Source: Allacma fusca
Taxonomy: Eukaryota; Arthropoda; Collembola; Symphypleona; Sminthuridae
Length of the DNA stretch: 64,000 nucleotides
NCBI GenBank assembly: GCA_947179485.1
Contig: OX359249.1
Coordinates: 54,571,402-54,635,401, forward strand
Direction of reading: 5' to 3'
Position numbers and translations under genes: made by a program. Within the stretch, counting starts at the first letter, position 1; each line of letters opens with the position of its first letter. The notes under the pieces were generated by a model. That model did no database searches and was not told where the DNA came from. It was given only the letters and a program-made list of their open reading frames with translations. Below are positions 7,887 to 20,040 of the stretch, in pieces.

Positions 7887-10230
7887 CGGCCTTATATTTT
7901 CGAGTTTATATTTTTGACCCTATATTTTCTGCCTTTTTTTTCGACCTTTTTTCGGCCTTATATTTTCGACTTTATATTTTTGTCCCTATATTTTCGACCT
8001 TATTTTCGACCATATATTTTCGACCTAATATTTTCGACCATTTTTCTTGGACCATTTTTTTCGACCATATTATTTTGACCTTTTTTTCGACCTTATATAT
8101 TCGTCCATATTTTTTCGACCTTATAATTTCCACCTTTTTTGATCATATTTTTCGACCATATATTTCTACATGTTTTACGACCTTTTATTTTCGACTTTAT
8201 ATTTTTGCCCCAATATTTTCGACCTTTTATTACCGACCTTATATTTTTGACCATATTTTTTGGACCTGATATTTTCGACTTTTCTTTGGACCATATTTCT
8301 TCTACATTTTTTACTACCTTATATTTTCGACATTTTTTTTACCATATTTATTCGACCATTTTTTTGAGCATATATATTCGACCTTTTTTGAACCATTTTG
8401 TTGCACTTATTTTTTTGACCTTTGTTTTCAAACATTTTTGTCGACCATATTATTTCGACCATATTTTTTTGACCATATAATTTCGACCTTTTTTGGCCAT
8501 TATTTTTCGACCATATTTTTTCGACTTTTTTTTTCGCGTATTTTTTTCTACCTTATATTTTCGACCTTATAATTTCGACCTTTTTTGACCATATCGTTCA
8601 ACCATATTTTTTTGACCTTTTTTCCACCATATTTTTCCAACAAGTTTTTTGAACCTATATTTTCGAATTTATTTTTAAGACCTTTTATTTTAGACATTTT
8701 ATTTTCGACCGTGTTTTCGAACTTATTTTTTCAACCGTTTTCTTAGAACTTATATTTTCGATCTTGTTTTCGACCTTATATTTCCGACCTTTTTTCGACC
8801 TTATATTTTCGACTTTATATTTTTGTCCCTATATTTTCGACCTTATTTTCGACCATATATTTTCGACCTAATATTTTCGACCATTTTTCTTGGACCATTT
8901 TTTTTCGAACATATTATTTTGACCTTTTTTTCGACCTTATATATTCGACCTTATATATTCGTCCATATTTTTTCGACCTTATAATTTCCACCTTTTTTGA
9001 TCATATTTTTCGACCATATATTTCTACATGTTTTACGACCTTTTATTTTCGACTTTATATTTTTGCCCCAATATTTTCGACCTTTTATTACCGACCTTAT
9101 ATTTTTGACCATATTTTTTGGACCTGATATTTTCGACTTTTCTTTGGACCATATTTCTTCTACATTTTTTACTACCTTATATTTTCGACATTTTTTTTAC
9201 CATATTTATTCGACCATTTTTTTGAGCATATATATTCGACATTTTTTGAACCATTTTGTTGCACTTATTTTTTTGACCTTTGTTTTCAAACATTTTTGTC
9301 GACCATATTATTTCGACCATATTTTTTTGACCATATAATTTCGACCTTTTTTGGCCATTATTTTTCGACCATATTTTTTCGACTTTTTTTTTCGCGTATT
9401 TTTTTCTACCTTATATTTTCGACCTTATAATTTCGACCTTTTTTGACCATATCTTTCAACCATATTTTTTTGACCTTTTTTCCACCATATTTTTCCAACA
9501 AGTTTTTTGAACCTATATTTTCGAATTTATTTTTAAGACCTAGTATTTTAGACATTTTATTTTCGACCGTGTTTTCGAACTTATTTTTTCAACCGTTTTC
9601 TTAGAACTTATATTTTCGATCTTGTTTTCGACCTTATATTTCCGACCTTTTTTCGACCTTATATTTTCGACCTTTTTTCGACCTTATATTTTCGACTTTA
9701 TATTTTTGACCCTATATTTTTGACCTTTTATTACCGACCTTATATTTTTGACCATATTTTTTTGAGCTTATATATTCGACCTTTTTTCAACCAGTTTTTT
9801 GAACTTATTTCTCGAACATTTTTTTCAAAATTTTTTTTCGACCATATGATTTCGACCATATTTTTTCGACCTTATAATTTCGACCTTTGTTGACCATATT
9901 TTTCGACATATTTTTTCTGCCTTTTTTCGACCTTATATTTTCGACCTTTTTTCGACTTTATATTTTATACCCTGTATTTTCGACCTTTTTTCGACCACAT
10001 ATTTTCGACCATTTTTCTTGGACCATTATTTTTTGACCAAATTATTTTGACCTTTTTTTCGACAAATAATCGACCTTATATTTTAGACCTAGTATTTTAG
10101 ACTAGTATTTGAGACATTATATTTTCGACCTTTTTTTGACCTTATATTTTTGACATTTTTTCGGCCTTATATTTTCGACTTTATATTTTTGACCCTATAT
10201 TTTTGACCTTTTTTTTCGATGTGTTGTCGA
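7887..10230. repeat. Short-period AT-rich satellite, block B
   Basis: Continuation of block A after the transposon: the same TTCGACC units with 11-16 bp spacing and the same T-rich forward strand. It ends abruptly near 10220-10231, where the 146-bp satellite begins. No gene is seen; the open frames of 60-113 codons are repeat artefacts. Confidence 0.93.
7945..9645. repeat. Tandem duplication of about 850 bp within block B
   Basis: 7945-8787 and 8788-9645 are nearly identical. The offset is 843 bp on the left and 858 bp further right; the difference is one extra 14-bp TTATATATTCGACC-type unit plus one T in the second copy. This shows both single-unit slippage and large-block duplication acting on the same satellite. 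Confidence 0.85.
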
Positions 10231-11779
10231 GGTGTTTGCTGAACTCGGAATCTCTTTATATTTTGGGAATACACGCGGGCTGTCTGCAAAGGCTCAGTTC
10301 TCGAATTTGAGATGAATCGGAAAACTTTGAAAATAGCGATGAAAATGACGTCGTTGCTCTGGTCACTTTTTATGGTGTTTGCTGAACTCGTTGAAATCCC
10401 TTTAGACTGGCAATACACGCGGACGGTCTGCAAAAGCTCAATTTTCGAATTTGAGATGAATCCAAAAACTAAGAAAATAGCGATGAAAATGACGTCGTTG
10501 CATTAGTCACTTTTTCAGGTGTTTGCTGAATTCGTCAGAATCTCTTTATATTTTGGAAATACACGCGGGCAGTCTGCTAAAGCTCAATTCTCGAATTCGA
10601 GATGAAACGAAAATCTTTGAAAATAGCTATGAAAATGAAGTGTTGCTCTGGGCACTTTTTATGGTGTTTGCTGAACTCGTCGGAATCTCTTTACACTTCG
10701 GGAATACACGCGGGCTGTCTGCTAAAGCTCAATTCTCGAATTTGTGATGAATCGGAAAACTGAAAATAGCGATGAAAATGACGTCGTTGCTCTAATCACT
10801 TTTTATGGTGTTTGCTGAACTCGTCGGAATCTCTTTACATTTTGGGAATACACGCGGGCTGTCTGCCAAAGCTCAATTCTCGAATTTGAGATGAATCGGA
10901 AAACTGAAAATAGCGATGAAAATGACGTCGTTGCTCTGGTCACTTTTTATGGGGTGTGCTGAACTCGTCAGAATCTCTTTATACTTTGGGAATCCACTCA
11001 GGCAGTCTGCTTAAGCTCGTATCTCGAATTTACGATGAATCCAAAAACTAAAAAATGCTATAAAATGACGTCGTAGCTCTGGTCACTTTCAAGGGTGTTT
11101 AGTGAACCCGTCAGAATCTCTTTCAACTTTGGGAATACACGCGGGCGGTCTGCTAAAGCTCAATTCTCGAATTTGAGATGAATCGGAAAACTTTGAAAAT
11201 AGCTACGGAAATGAAGTGTCGTTGCTCTGGTCACTTTTTATGGTGTTTGCTGAACTCGGAATCTCTATATTTTGGGAATACACGCGGGCTGTCTGGAAAG
11301 GCTCAATTCTCGAATTTGAGATGAATCGGAAAACTGAAAATAGAGATGAAAATGACGTCGTTGCATTAGTCACTTTTTCAGGTGTTTGCTGAACTCATCA
11401 GAATCTCTTTATATTTTGGGAATACACGCGGGAAGTCTGCTAAAGCTCAATTCTCGAATTTGAGATGAATCGGAAAACTGAAAATAGCGATGAAAATGAC
11501 GTCGTTGCTCTGGTCACTTTTTATGGTGTTTGCTGAACTCGTTGAAATCCCTTTAGACTTTGGCAATACACGCGGACGTTCTGCTAAAGCTCAATTTTCG
11601 AATTTGAGATGAATCCGAAAACTTTTGAAAACAGCGATGAAAATGACGTCGTTGCATTAGTCACTTTTTCATTTGTTTGCTGAACACATCAGATTCTCTT
11701 TATATTTTGGGAATACACTCGAGCGGTCTGCTAAAGCTCAATTCTCGAATTCGAGATGAATCGAAAATCTTTGAAAATA

Positions 11780-13970
11780 GCTATGAAAATGAAGTGTCGT
11801 TGCTCTGGTCACTTTTTGTGGTGTTTGCTGAACTCGTCGGAATCTCTTTATATTTTGGGAATACACGCGGGCTGTCTGCAAAGGCTCAATTCTCGAATTT
11901 GAGATGAATCGGAAAACTGAAAATAGCGATGAAAATGACGTCGTTGCTCTGGTCACTTTTTATGGTTTTTGCTGAACTCGTTGAAATCCCTTTAGACTTT
12001 GGCAATACACGCGGACGGTCTGCTAAAGCTCAATTCTCGAATTTGAGATGAATCGGAAAACTTTGAAAATAGCTACGAAAATGAAGTGTCGTTGCTCTGA
12101 TCACTTTTTATGGTGTTTGCTGAACTCGGAATCTCTTTATATTTTGGGAATACACGCGGGCTGTCTGCAAAGGCTCAATTCTCGAATTTGAGATGAATCG
12201 GAAAACTGAAAATAGCGATGAAAATGACGTCGTTGCATTAGTCACTTTTTCAGGTGTTTGCTAAACTCATCAGAATCTCTTTATATTTTGGAAATACACG
12301 CGAGAAGTCTGCTAAAGCTCAATTCTCGAATTTGAGATGAATCGGAAAACTTTGCAAATAGCTACGAAAATGAAGTGTCGTTGCTCTGGTCACTTTTTAT
12401 GGTGTTTGCTGAACTCGGAATCTCTTTATATTTTGGGCATACACGCGGGCTGTCTGCAAAGGCTCAATTCTCGAATTTGAGATGAATATGAAAACTGAAA
12501 ATAGCGATGAAAATGACGTCGTTGCATTAGTCACTTTTTCAGGTGTTTGCTGAACTCATCAGAATCTCTTTATATTTTGGGAATACACGCGAGAAGTCTG
12601 CTAAAGCTCAATTCTCGAATTTGAGATGAATCGGAAATCTTTGCAAATAGCTACGAAAATGAAGTGTCGTTAATCTGCTCACTTTTTATGGTGTTTGCTG
12701 AACTCGTCGGAATCTCTTTATATTTTGGGAATACACGCGGGCTGTCTGGAAAGGCTCAATTCTCGAATTTGAGATGAATCGGAAAACTGAAAATAGAGAT
12801 GAAAATGACGTCGTTGCATTAGTCACTTTTTCAGGTGTTTGCTGAACTCATCAGAATCTCTTTATATTTTGGGAATACACGCGGGAAGTCTGCTAAAGCT
12901 CAATTCTCGTATTTGAGATGAATCAGAAAACTAAAAATAGCTACGAAAATGAAGTGTCGTTGCTCTGGTCACTTTTTGTGGTGTTTGCTGAACTCGTCGG
13001 AATCTCTTTATATTTTGGGAATACACGCGGGCTGTCTGCAAAGGCTCAATTCTCGAATTTGAGATGAATCGGAAAACTGAAAATAGCGATGAAAATGACG
13101 TCGTTGCTCTGGTCACTTTTTATGGTTTTTGCTGAACTCGTTGAAATCCCTTTAGACTTTGGCAATACACGCGGACGGTCTGCTAAAGCTCAATTCTCGA
13201 ATTTGAGATGAATCGGAAAACTTTGAAAATAGCTACGAAAATGAAGTGTCGTTGCTCTGATCACTTTTTATGGTGTTTGCTGAACTCGGAATCTCTTTAT
13301 ATTTTGGGAATACACGCGGGCTGTCTGCAAAGGCTCAATTCTCGAATTTGAGATGAATCGGAAAACTGAAAATAGCGATGAAAATGACGTCGTTGCATTA
13401 GTCACTTTTTCAGGTGTTTGCTAAACTCATCAGAATCTCTTTATATTTTGGAAATACACGCGAGAAGTCTGCTAAAGCTCAATTCTCGAATTTGAGATGA
13501 ATCGGAAAACTTTGCAAATAGCTACGAAAATGAAGTGTCGTTGCTCTGGTCACTTTTTATGGTGTTTGCTGAACTCGGAATCTCTTTATATTTTGGGCAT
13601 ACACGCGGGCTGTCTGCAAAGGCTCAATTCTCGAATTTGAGATGAATCGGAAAACTGAAAATAGCGATGAAAATGACGTCGTTGCATTAGTCACTTTTTC
13701 AGGTGTTTGCTGAACTCATCAGAATCTCTTTATATTTTGGGAATACACGCGAGAAGTCTGCTAAAGCTCAATTCTCGAATTTGAGATGAATCGGAAATCT
13801 TTGCAAATAGCTACGAAAATGAAGTGTCGTTAATCTGGTCACTTTTTATGGTGTTTGCTGAACTCGTCGGAATCTCTTTATATTTTGGGAATACACGCGG
13901 GCTGTCTGCAAAGGCTCAATTCTCGAATTTGAGATAAATCGGAAAACTGAAAATAGCGATGAAAATGACG
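11780..13970. repeat. Tandem duplication, offset 1,160 bp (8 monomers)
   Basis: 11780-12810 and 12940-13970 match at a constant offset of 1,160 bp. Shared rare variants include TTTTTGTGG at 11815 and 12975, CTCTGATCAC at 12094 and 13254, GGGCATACACGC at 12435 and 13595, and CGTTAATCTG at 12668 and 13828. Confidence 0.85.
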
Positions 13971-14039
13971 TCGTTGCTCTGGTCACTTTTTATGGTGTTT
14001 GCTGAACTCGTCGGAATCTCTTTATATTTTGTGAATACA

Positions 14040-17000
14040 CGCGGGCTGTCTGCTAAAGCTCAATTTTCGAATTTGAGATGAATCCGAAAACTTTTGAAAA
14101 TAGCGATGAAAATGACGTCGTTGCATTAGTCACTTTTTCAGGTGTTTGCAGAATTCATCAGAATCTCTTTATATTTTGGGAATACACACGAGCGGTCTGC
14201 TAAAGCTCAATTCTCGAATTCAAGATGAATCGAAAATCTTTGAAATTAGCTATGAAAATGAAGTGTCGTTGCTCTGGGCACTTTTTATGGTGTTTGCTGA
14301 ACTCGTCGGAATCTCTACATTTTGGGAATACACGCGGGCTGTCTGCAAATGCTCAATTCTCGAATTTGAGATGAATCGGAAAACTGAAAATAGCGATGAA
14401 AATGACGTTGTTGCTCTGGTCACTTTTTATGGTGTTTGCTGAACTCGTTGAAATCCCTTTAGACTTTGGCAATACACGCGGACGTTCTGCTAAAGCTCAA
14501 TTTTCGAATTTGAGATGAATCCGAAAACTTTTGAAAATAGCGATGAAAATGACGTCGTTGCATTAGTCACTTTTTCAGGTGTTTGCAGAATTCATCAGAA
14601 TCTCTTTATATTTTGGGAATACACGCGGGAAGTCTGCTAAAGCTCAATTCTCGAATTCGAGATGAATCGAAAATCTTTGAAAATAGCTATGAAAATGAAG
14701 TGTCGTTGCTCTGGGCGCTTTTTATGGTGTTTGCTGAACTCGTCGGAATCTCTTTACATTTTGGGAATACACGCGGGCTGTCTGCAAAGGCTCAATTCTC
14801 GAATTTGAGATGAATCGGAAAACTGAAAATAGCGATGAAAATGACGTCGTTGCATTAGTCACTTTTTCAGGTGTTTGCTGAACTCATCAGAATCTCTTTA
14901 TATTTTGGGAATACACGCGAGAAGTCTGCTAAAGCTCAATTCTCGAATTTGAGATGAATCGGAAAACTTTGCGAATAGCTACGAAAATGAAGTGTCGTTG
15001 CTCTGGTCACTTTTTATGGTGTTTGCTGAACTCGTCGGAATCTCTTAATATTTTGGGAATACACGCGGGCTGTCTGCTAAAGCTCAATTTTCGAATTTGA
15101 GATGAATCCGAAAACTTTTGAAAATAGCGATGAAAATGACGTCGTTGCTCTGGTCACTTTTTATGGTGTTTGCTGAACTCGTCGGAATCTCTTTATATTT
15201 TGTGAATACACGCGGGCTGTCTGCTAAAGCTCAATTTTCGAATTTGAGATGAATCCGAAAACTTTTAAAAATAGCGATGAAAATGACGTCGTTGCATTAG
15301 TCACTTTTTCAGGTGTTTGCAGAATTCATCAGAATCTCTTTATATTTTGGGAATACACACGAGCGGTCTGCTAAAGCTCAATTCTCGAATTCAAGATGAA
15401 TCGAAAATCTTTGAAATTAGCTATGAAAATGAAGTGTTGTTGCTCTGGGCACTTTTTATGGTGTTTGCTGAACTCGTCGGAATCTCTACATTTTGGGAAT
15501 ACACGCGGGCTGTCTGCAAATGCTCAATTCTCGAATTTGAGATGAATCGGAAAACTGAAAATAGCGATGAAAATGACGTTGTTGCTCTGGTCACTTTTTA
15601 TGGTGTTTGCTGAACTCGTTGAAATCCCTTTAGACTTTGGCAATACACGCGGACGTTCTGCTAAAGCTCAATTTTCGAATTTAAGATGAATCCGAAAACT
15701 TTTGAAAATAGCGATGAAAATGACGTCGTTGCATTAGTCACTTTTTCAGGTGTTTGCAGAATTCATCAGAATCTCTTTATATTTTGGGAATACACGCGGG
15801 AAGTCTGCTAAAGCTCAATTCTCGAATTCGAGATGAATCGAAAATCTTTGAAAATAGCTATGAAAATGAAGTGTCGTTGCTCTGGGCACTTTTTATGGTG
15901 TTTGCTGAACTCGTCGGAATCTCTTTACATTTTGGGAATACACGCGGGCTGTCTGCAAAGGCTCAATTCTCGAATTTGAGATGAATCGGAAAACTGAAAA
16001 TAGCGATGAAAATGACGTCGTTGCATTAGTCACTTTTTCAGGTGTTTGCTGAACTCATCAGAATCTCTTTATATTTTGGGAATACACGCGAGAAGTCTGC
16101 TAAAGCTCAATTCTCGAATTTGAGATGAATCGGAAAACTTTGCGAATAGCTACGAAAATGAAGTGTCGTTGCTCGGGTCACTTTTTATGGTGTTTGCTGA
16201 ACTCGTCGGAATCTCTTAATATTTTGGGAATACACGCGGGCTGTCTGCTAAAGCTCAATTTTCGAATTTGAGATGAATCCGAAAACTTTTGAAAATAGCG
16301 ATGAAAATGACGTCGTTGCATTAGTCACTTTTTCAGGTGTTTGCAGAATTCATCAGAATCTCTTTATATTTTGGGAATACACACGAGCGGTCTGCTAAAG
16401 CTCAATTCTCGAATTCAAGATGAATCGAAAATCTTTGAAATTAGCTATGAAAATGAAGTGTCGTTGCTCTGGGCACTTTTTATGGTGTTTGCTGAACTCG
16501 TCGGAATCTCTACATTTTGGGAATACACGCGGGCTGTCTGCAAATGCTCAATTCTCGAATTTGAGATGAATCGGAAAACTGAAAATAGCGATGAAAATGA
16601 CGTTGTGGCTCTGGTCACTTTTTATGGTGTTTGCTGAACTCGTTGAAATCCCTTTAGACTTTGGCAATACACGCGGACGTTCTGCTAAAGCTCAATTTTC
16701 GAATTTGAGATGAATCCGAAAACTTTTGAAAATAGCGATGAAAATGACGTCGTTGCATTAGTCACTTTTTCAGGTGTTTGCAGAATTCATCAGAATCTCT
16801 TTATATTTTGGGAATACACGCGGGAAGTCTGCTAAAGCTCAATTCTCGAATTCGAGATGAATCGAAAATCTTTGAAAATAGCTATGAAAATGAAGTGTCG
16901 TTGCTCTGGGCACTTTTTATGGTGTTTGCTGAACTCGTCGGAATCTCTTTACATTTTGGGAATACACGCGGGCTGTCTGCAAAGGCTCAATTCTCGAATT

Positions 17001-20000
17001 TGAGATGAATCGGAAAACTGAAAATAGCGATGAAAATGACGTCGTTGCATTAGTCACTTTTTCAGGTGTTTGCTGAACTCATCAGAATCTCTTTATATTT
17101 TGGGAATACACGCGAGAAGTCTGCTAAAGCTCAATTCTCGAATTTGAGATGAATCGGAAAACTTTGCGAATAGCTACGAAAATGAAGTGTCGTTGCTCTG
17201 GTCACTTTTTATGGTGTTTGCTGAACTCGTCGGAATCTCTTAATATTTTGGGAATACACGCGGGCTGTCTGCTAAAGCTCAATTTTCGAATTTGAGATGA
17301 ATCCGAAAACTTTTGAAAATAGCGATGAAAATGACGTCGTTGCTCTGGTCACTTTTTATGGTGTTTGCTGAACTCGTCGGAATCTCTTTATATTTTGTGA
17401 ATACACGCGGGCTGTCTGCTAAAGCTCAATTTTCGAATTTGAGATGAATCCGAAAACTTTTGAAAATAGCGATGAAAATGACGTCGTTGCATTAGTCACT
17501 TTTTCAGGTGTTTGCAGAATTCATCAGAATCTCTTTATATTTTGGGAATACACACGAGCGGTCTGCTAAAGCTCAATTCTCGAATTCAAGATGAATCGAA
17601 AATCTTTGAAATTAGCTATGAAAATGAAGTGTCGTTGCTCTGGGCACTTTTTATGGTGTTTGCTGAACTCGTCGGAATCTCTACATTTTGGGAATACACG
17701 CGGGCTGTCTGCAAATGCTCAATTCTCGAATTTGAGATGAATCGGAAAACTGAAAATAGCGATGAAAATGACGTTGTTGCTCTGGTCACTTTTTATGGTG
17801 TTTGCTGAACTCGTTGAAATCCCTTTAGACTTTGGCAATACACGCGGACGTTCTGCTAAAGCTCAATTTTCGAATTTGAGATGAATCCGAAAACTTTTGA
17901 AAATAGCGATGAAAATGACGTCGTTGCATTAGTCACTTTTTCAGGTGTTTGCAGAATTCATCAGAATCTCTTTATATTTTGGGAATACACGCGGGAAGTC
18001 TGCTAAAGCTCAATTCTCGAATTCGAGATGAATCGAAAATCTTTGAAAATAGCTATGAAAATGAAGTGTCGTTGCTCTGGGCACTTTTTATGGTGTTTGC
18101 TGAACTCGTCGGAATCTCTTTACATTTTGGGAATACACGCGGGCTGTCTGCAAAGGCTCAATTCTCGAATTTGAGATGAATCGGAAAACTGAAAATAGCG
18201 ATGAAAATGACGTCGTTGCATTAGTCACTTTTTCAGGTGTTTGCTGAACTCATCAGAATCTCTTTATATTTTGGGAATACACGCGAGAAGTCTGCTAAAG
18301 CTCAATTCTCGAATTTGAGATGAATCGGAAAACTTTGCGAATAGCTACGAAAATGAAGTGTCGTTGCTCTGGTCACTTTTTATGGTGTTTGCTGAACTCG
18401 TCGGAATCTCTTAATATTTTGGGAATACACGCGGGCTGTCTGCTAAAGCTCAATTTTCGAATTTGAGATGAATCCGAAAACTTTTGAAAATAGCGATGAA
18501 AATGACGTCGTTGCATTAGTCACTTTTTCAGGTGTTTGCAGAATTCATCAGAATCTCTTTATATTTTGGGAATACACACGAGCGGTCTGCTTAAGCTCAA
18601 TTCTCGAATTCAAGATGAATCGAAAATCTTTGAAATTAGCTATGAAAATGAAGTGTCGTTGCTCTGGGCACTTTTTATGGTGTTTGCTGAACTCGTCGGA
18701 ATCTCTACATTTTGGGAATACACGCGGGCTGTCTGCAAATGCTCAATTCTCGAATTTGAGATGAATCGGAAAACTGAAAATAGCGATGAAAATGACGTTG
18801 TTGCTCTGGTCACTTTTTATGGTGTTTGCTGAACTCGTTGAAATCCCTTTAGACTTTGGCAATACACGCGGACGTTCTGCTAAAGCTCAATTTTCGAATT
18901 TGAGATGAATCCGAAAACTTTTGAAAATAGCGATGAAAATGACGTCGTTGCATTAGTCACTTTTTCAGGTGTTTGCAGAATTCATCAGAATCTCTTTATA
19001 TTTTGGGAATACACGCGGGAAGTCTGCTAAAGCTCAATTCTCGAATTCGAGATGAATCGAAAATCTTTGAAAATAGCTATGAAAATGAAGTGTCGTTGCT
19101 CTGGGCACTTTTTATGGTGTTTGCTGAACTCGTCGGAATCTCTTTACATTTTGGGAATACACGCGGGCTGTCTGCAAAGGCTCAATTCTCGAATTTGAGA
19201 TGAATCGGAAAACTGAAAATAGCGATGAAAATGACGTCGTTGCATTAGTCACTTTTTCAGGTGTTTGCTGAACTCATCAGAATCTCTTTATATTTTGGGA
19301 ATACACGCGAGAAGTCTGCTAAAGCTCAATTCTCGAATTTGAGATGAATCGGAAAACTTTGCGAATAGCTACGAAAATGAAGTGTCGTTGCTCTGGTCAC
19401 TTTTTATGGTGTTTGCTGAACTCGTCGGAATCTCTTAATATTTTGGGAATACACGCGGGCTGTCTGCTAAAGCTCAATTTTCGAATTTGAGATGAATCCG
19501 AAAACTTTTGAAAATAGCGATGAAAATGACGTCGTTGCATTAGTCACTTTTTCAGGTGTTTGCAGAATTCATCAGAATCTCTTTATATTTTGGGAATACA
19601 CACGAGCGGTCTGCTTAAGCTCAATTCTCGAATTCAAGATGAATCGAAAATCTTTGAAATTAGCTATGAAAATGAAGTGTCGTTGCTCTGGGCACTTTTT
19701 ATGGTGTTTGCTGAACTCGTCGGAATCTCTACATTTTGGGAATACACGCGGGCTGTCTGCAAATGCTCAATTCTCGAATTTGAGATGAATCGGAAAACTG
19801 AAAATAGCGATGAAAATGACGTCGTTGCTCTGGTCACTTTTTATGGTGTTTGCTGAACTCGTTGAAATCCCTTTAGACTTTGGCAATACACGCGGACGTT
19901 CTGCTAAAGCTCAATTTTCGAATTGGAGATGAATCCGAAAACTTTTGAAAATAGCGATGAAAATGACGTCGTTGCATTAGTAACTTTTTCAGGTGTTTGC

Positions 20001-20040
20001 AGAATTCATCAGAATCTCTTTATATTTTGGGAATACACGC
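14040..20040. repeat. Higher-order repeats of 1,171 and 1,024 bp (8-mer and 7-mer)
   Basis: A diagnostic monomer (TTTGCAGAATTCATCAG followed by ACACACGAGCGG and a TTCAAGATGAATCG stretch) recurs at 14146, 15317, 16341, 17512, 18536 and 19560: spacings 1,171, 1,024, 1,171, 1,024 and 1,024 bp. The 1,171 unit is the 1,024 unit plus one 147-bp monomer, and the pair forms a 2,195-bp superunit used twice. The last two copies share a private CTGCTTAAGCTC variant, marking them as the most recent duplication here. Confidence 0.9.

Noticed and set aside
14146..14442. Recurrent ORFs of 62-104 codons throughout the 146-bp satellite (for example the repeated MQNSSESLYILGIH type)
   Set aside because: They appear with the repeat period on both strands, span two or more monomers and contain no domain. 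Monomers near 147 bp (49 codons) stay in frame, so open frames are expected by chance.
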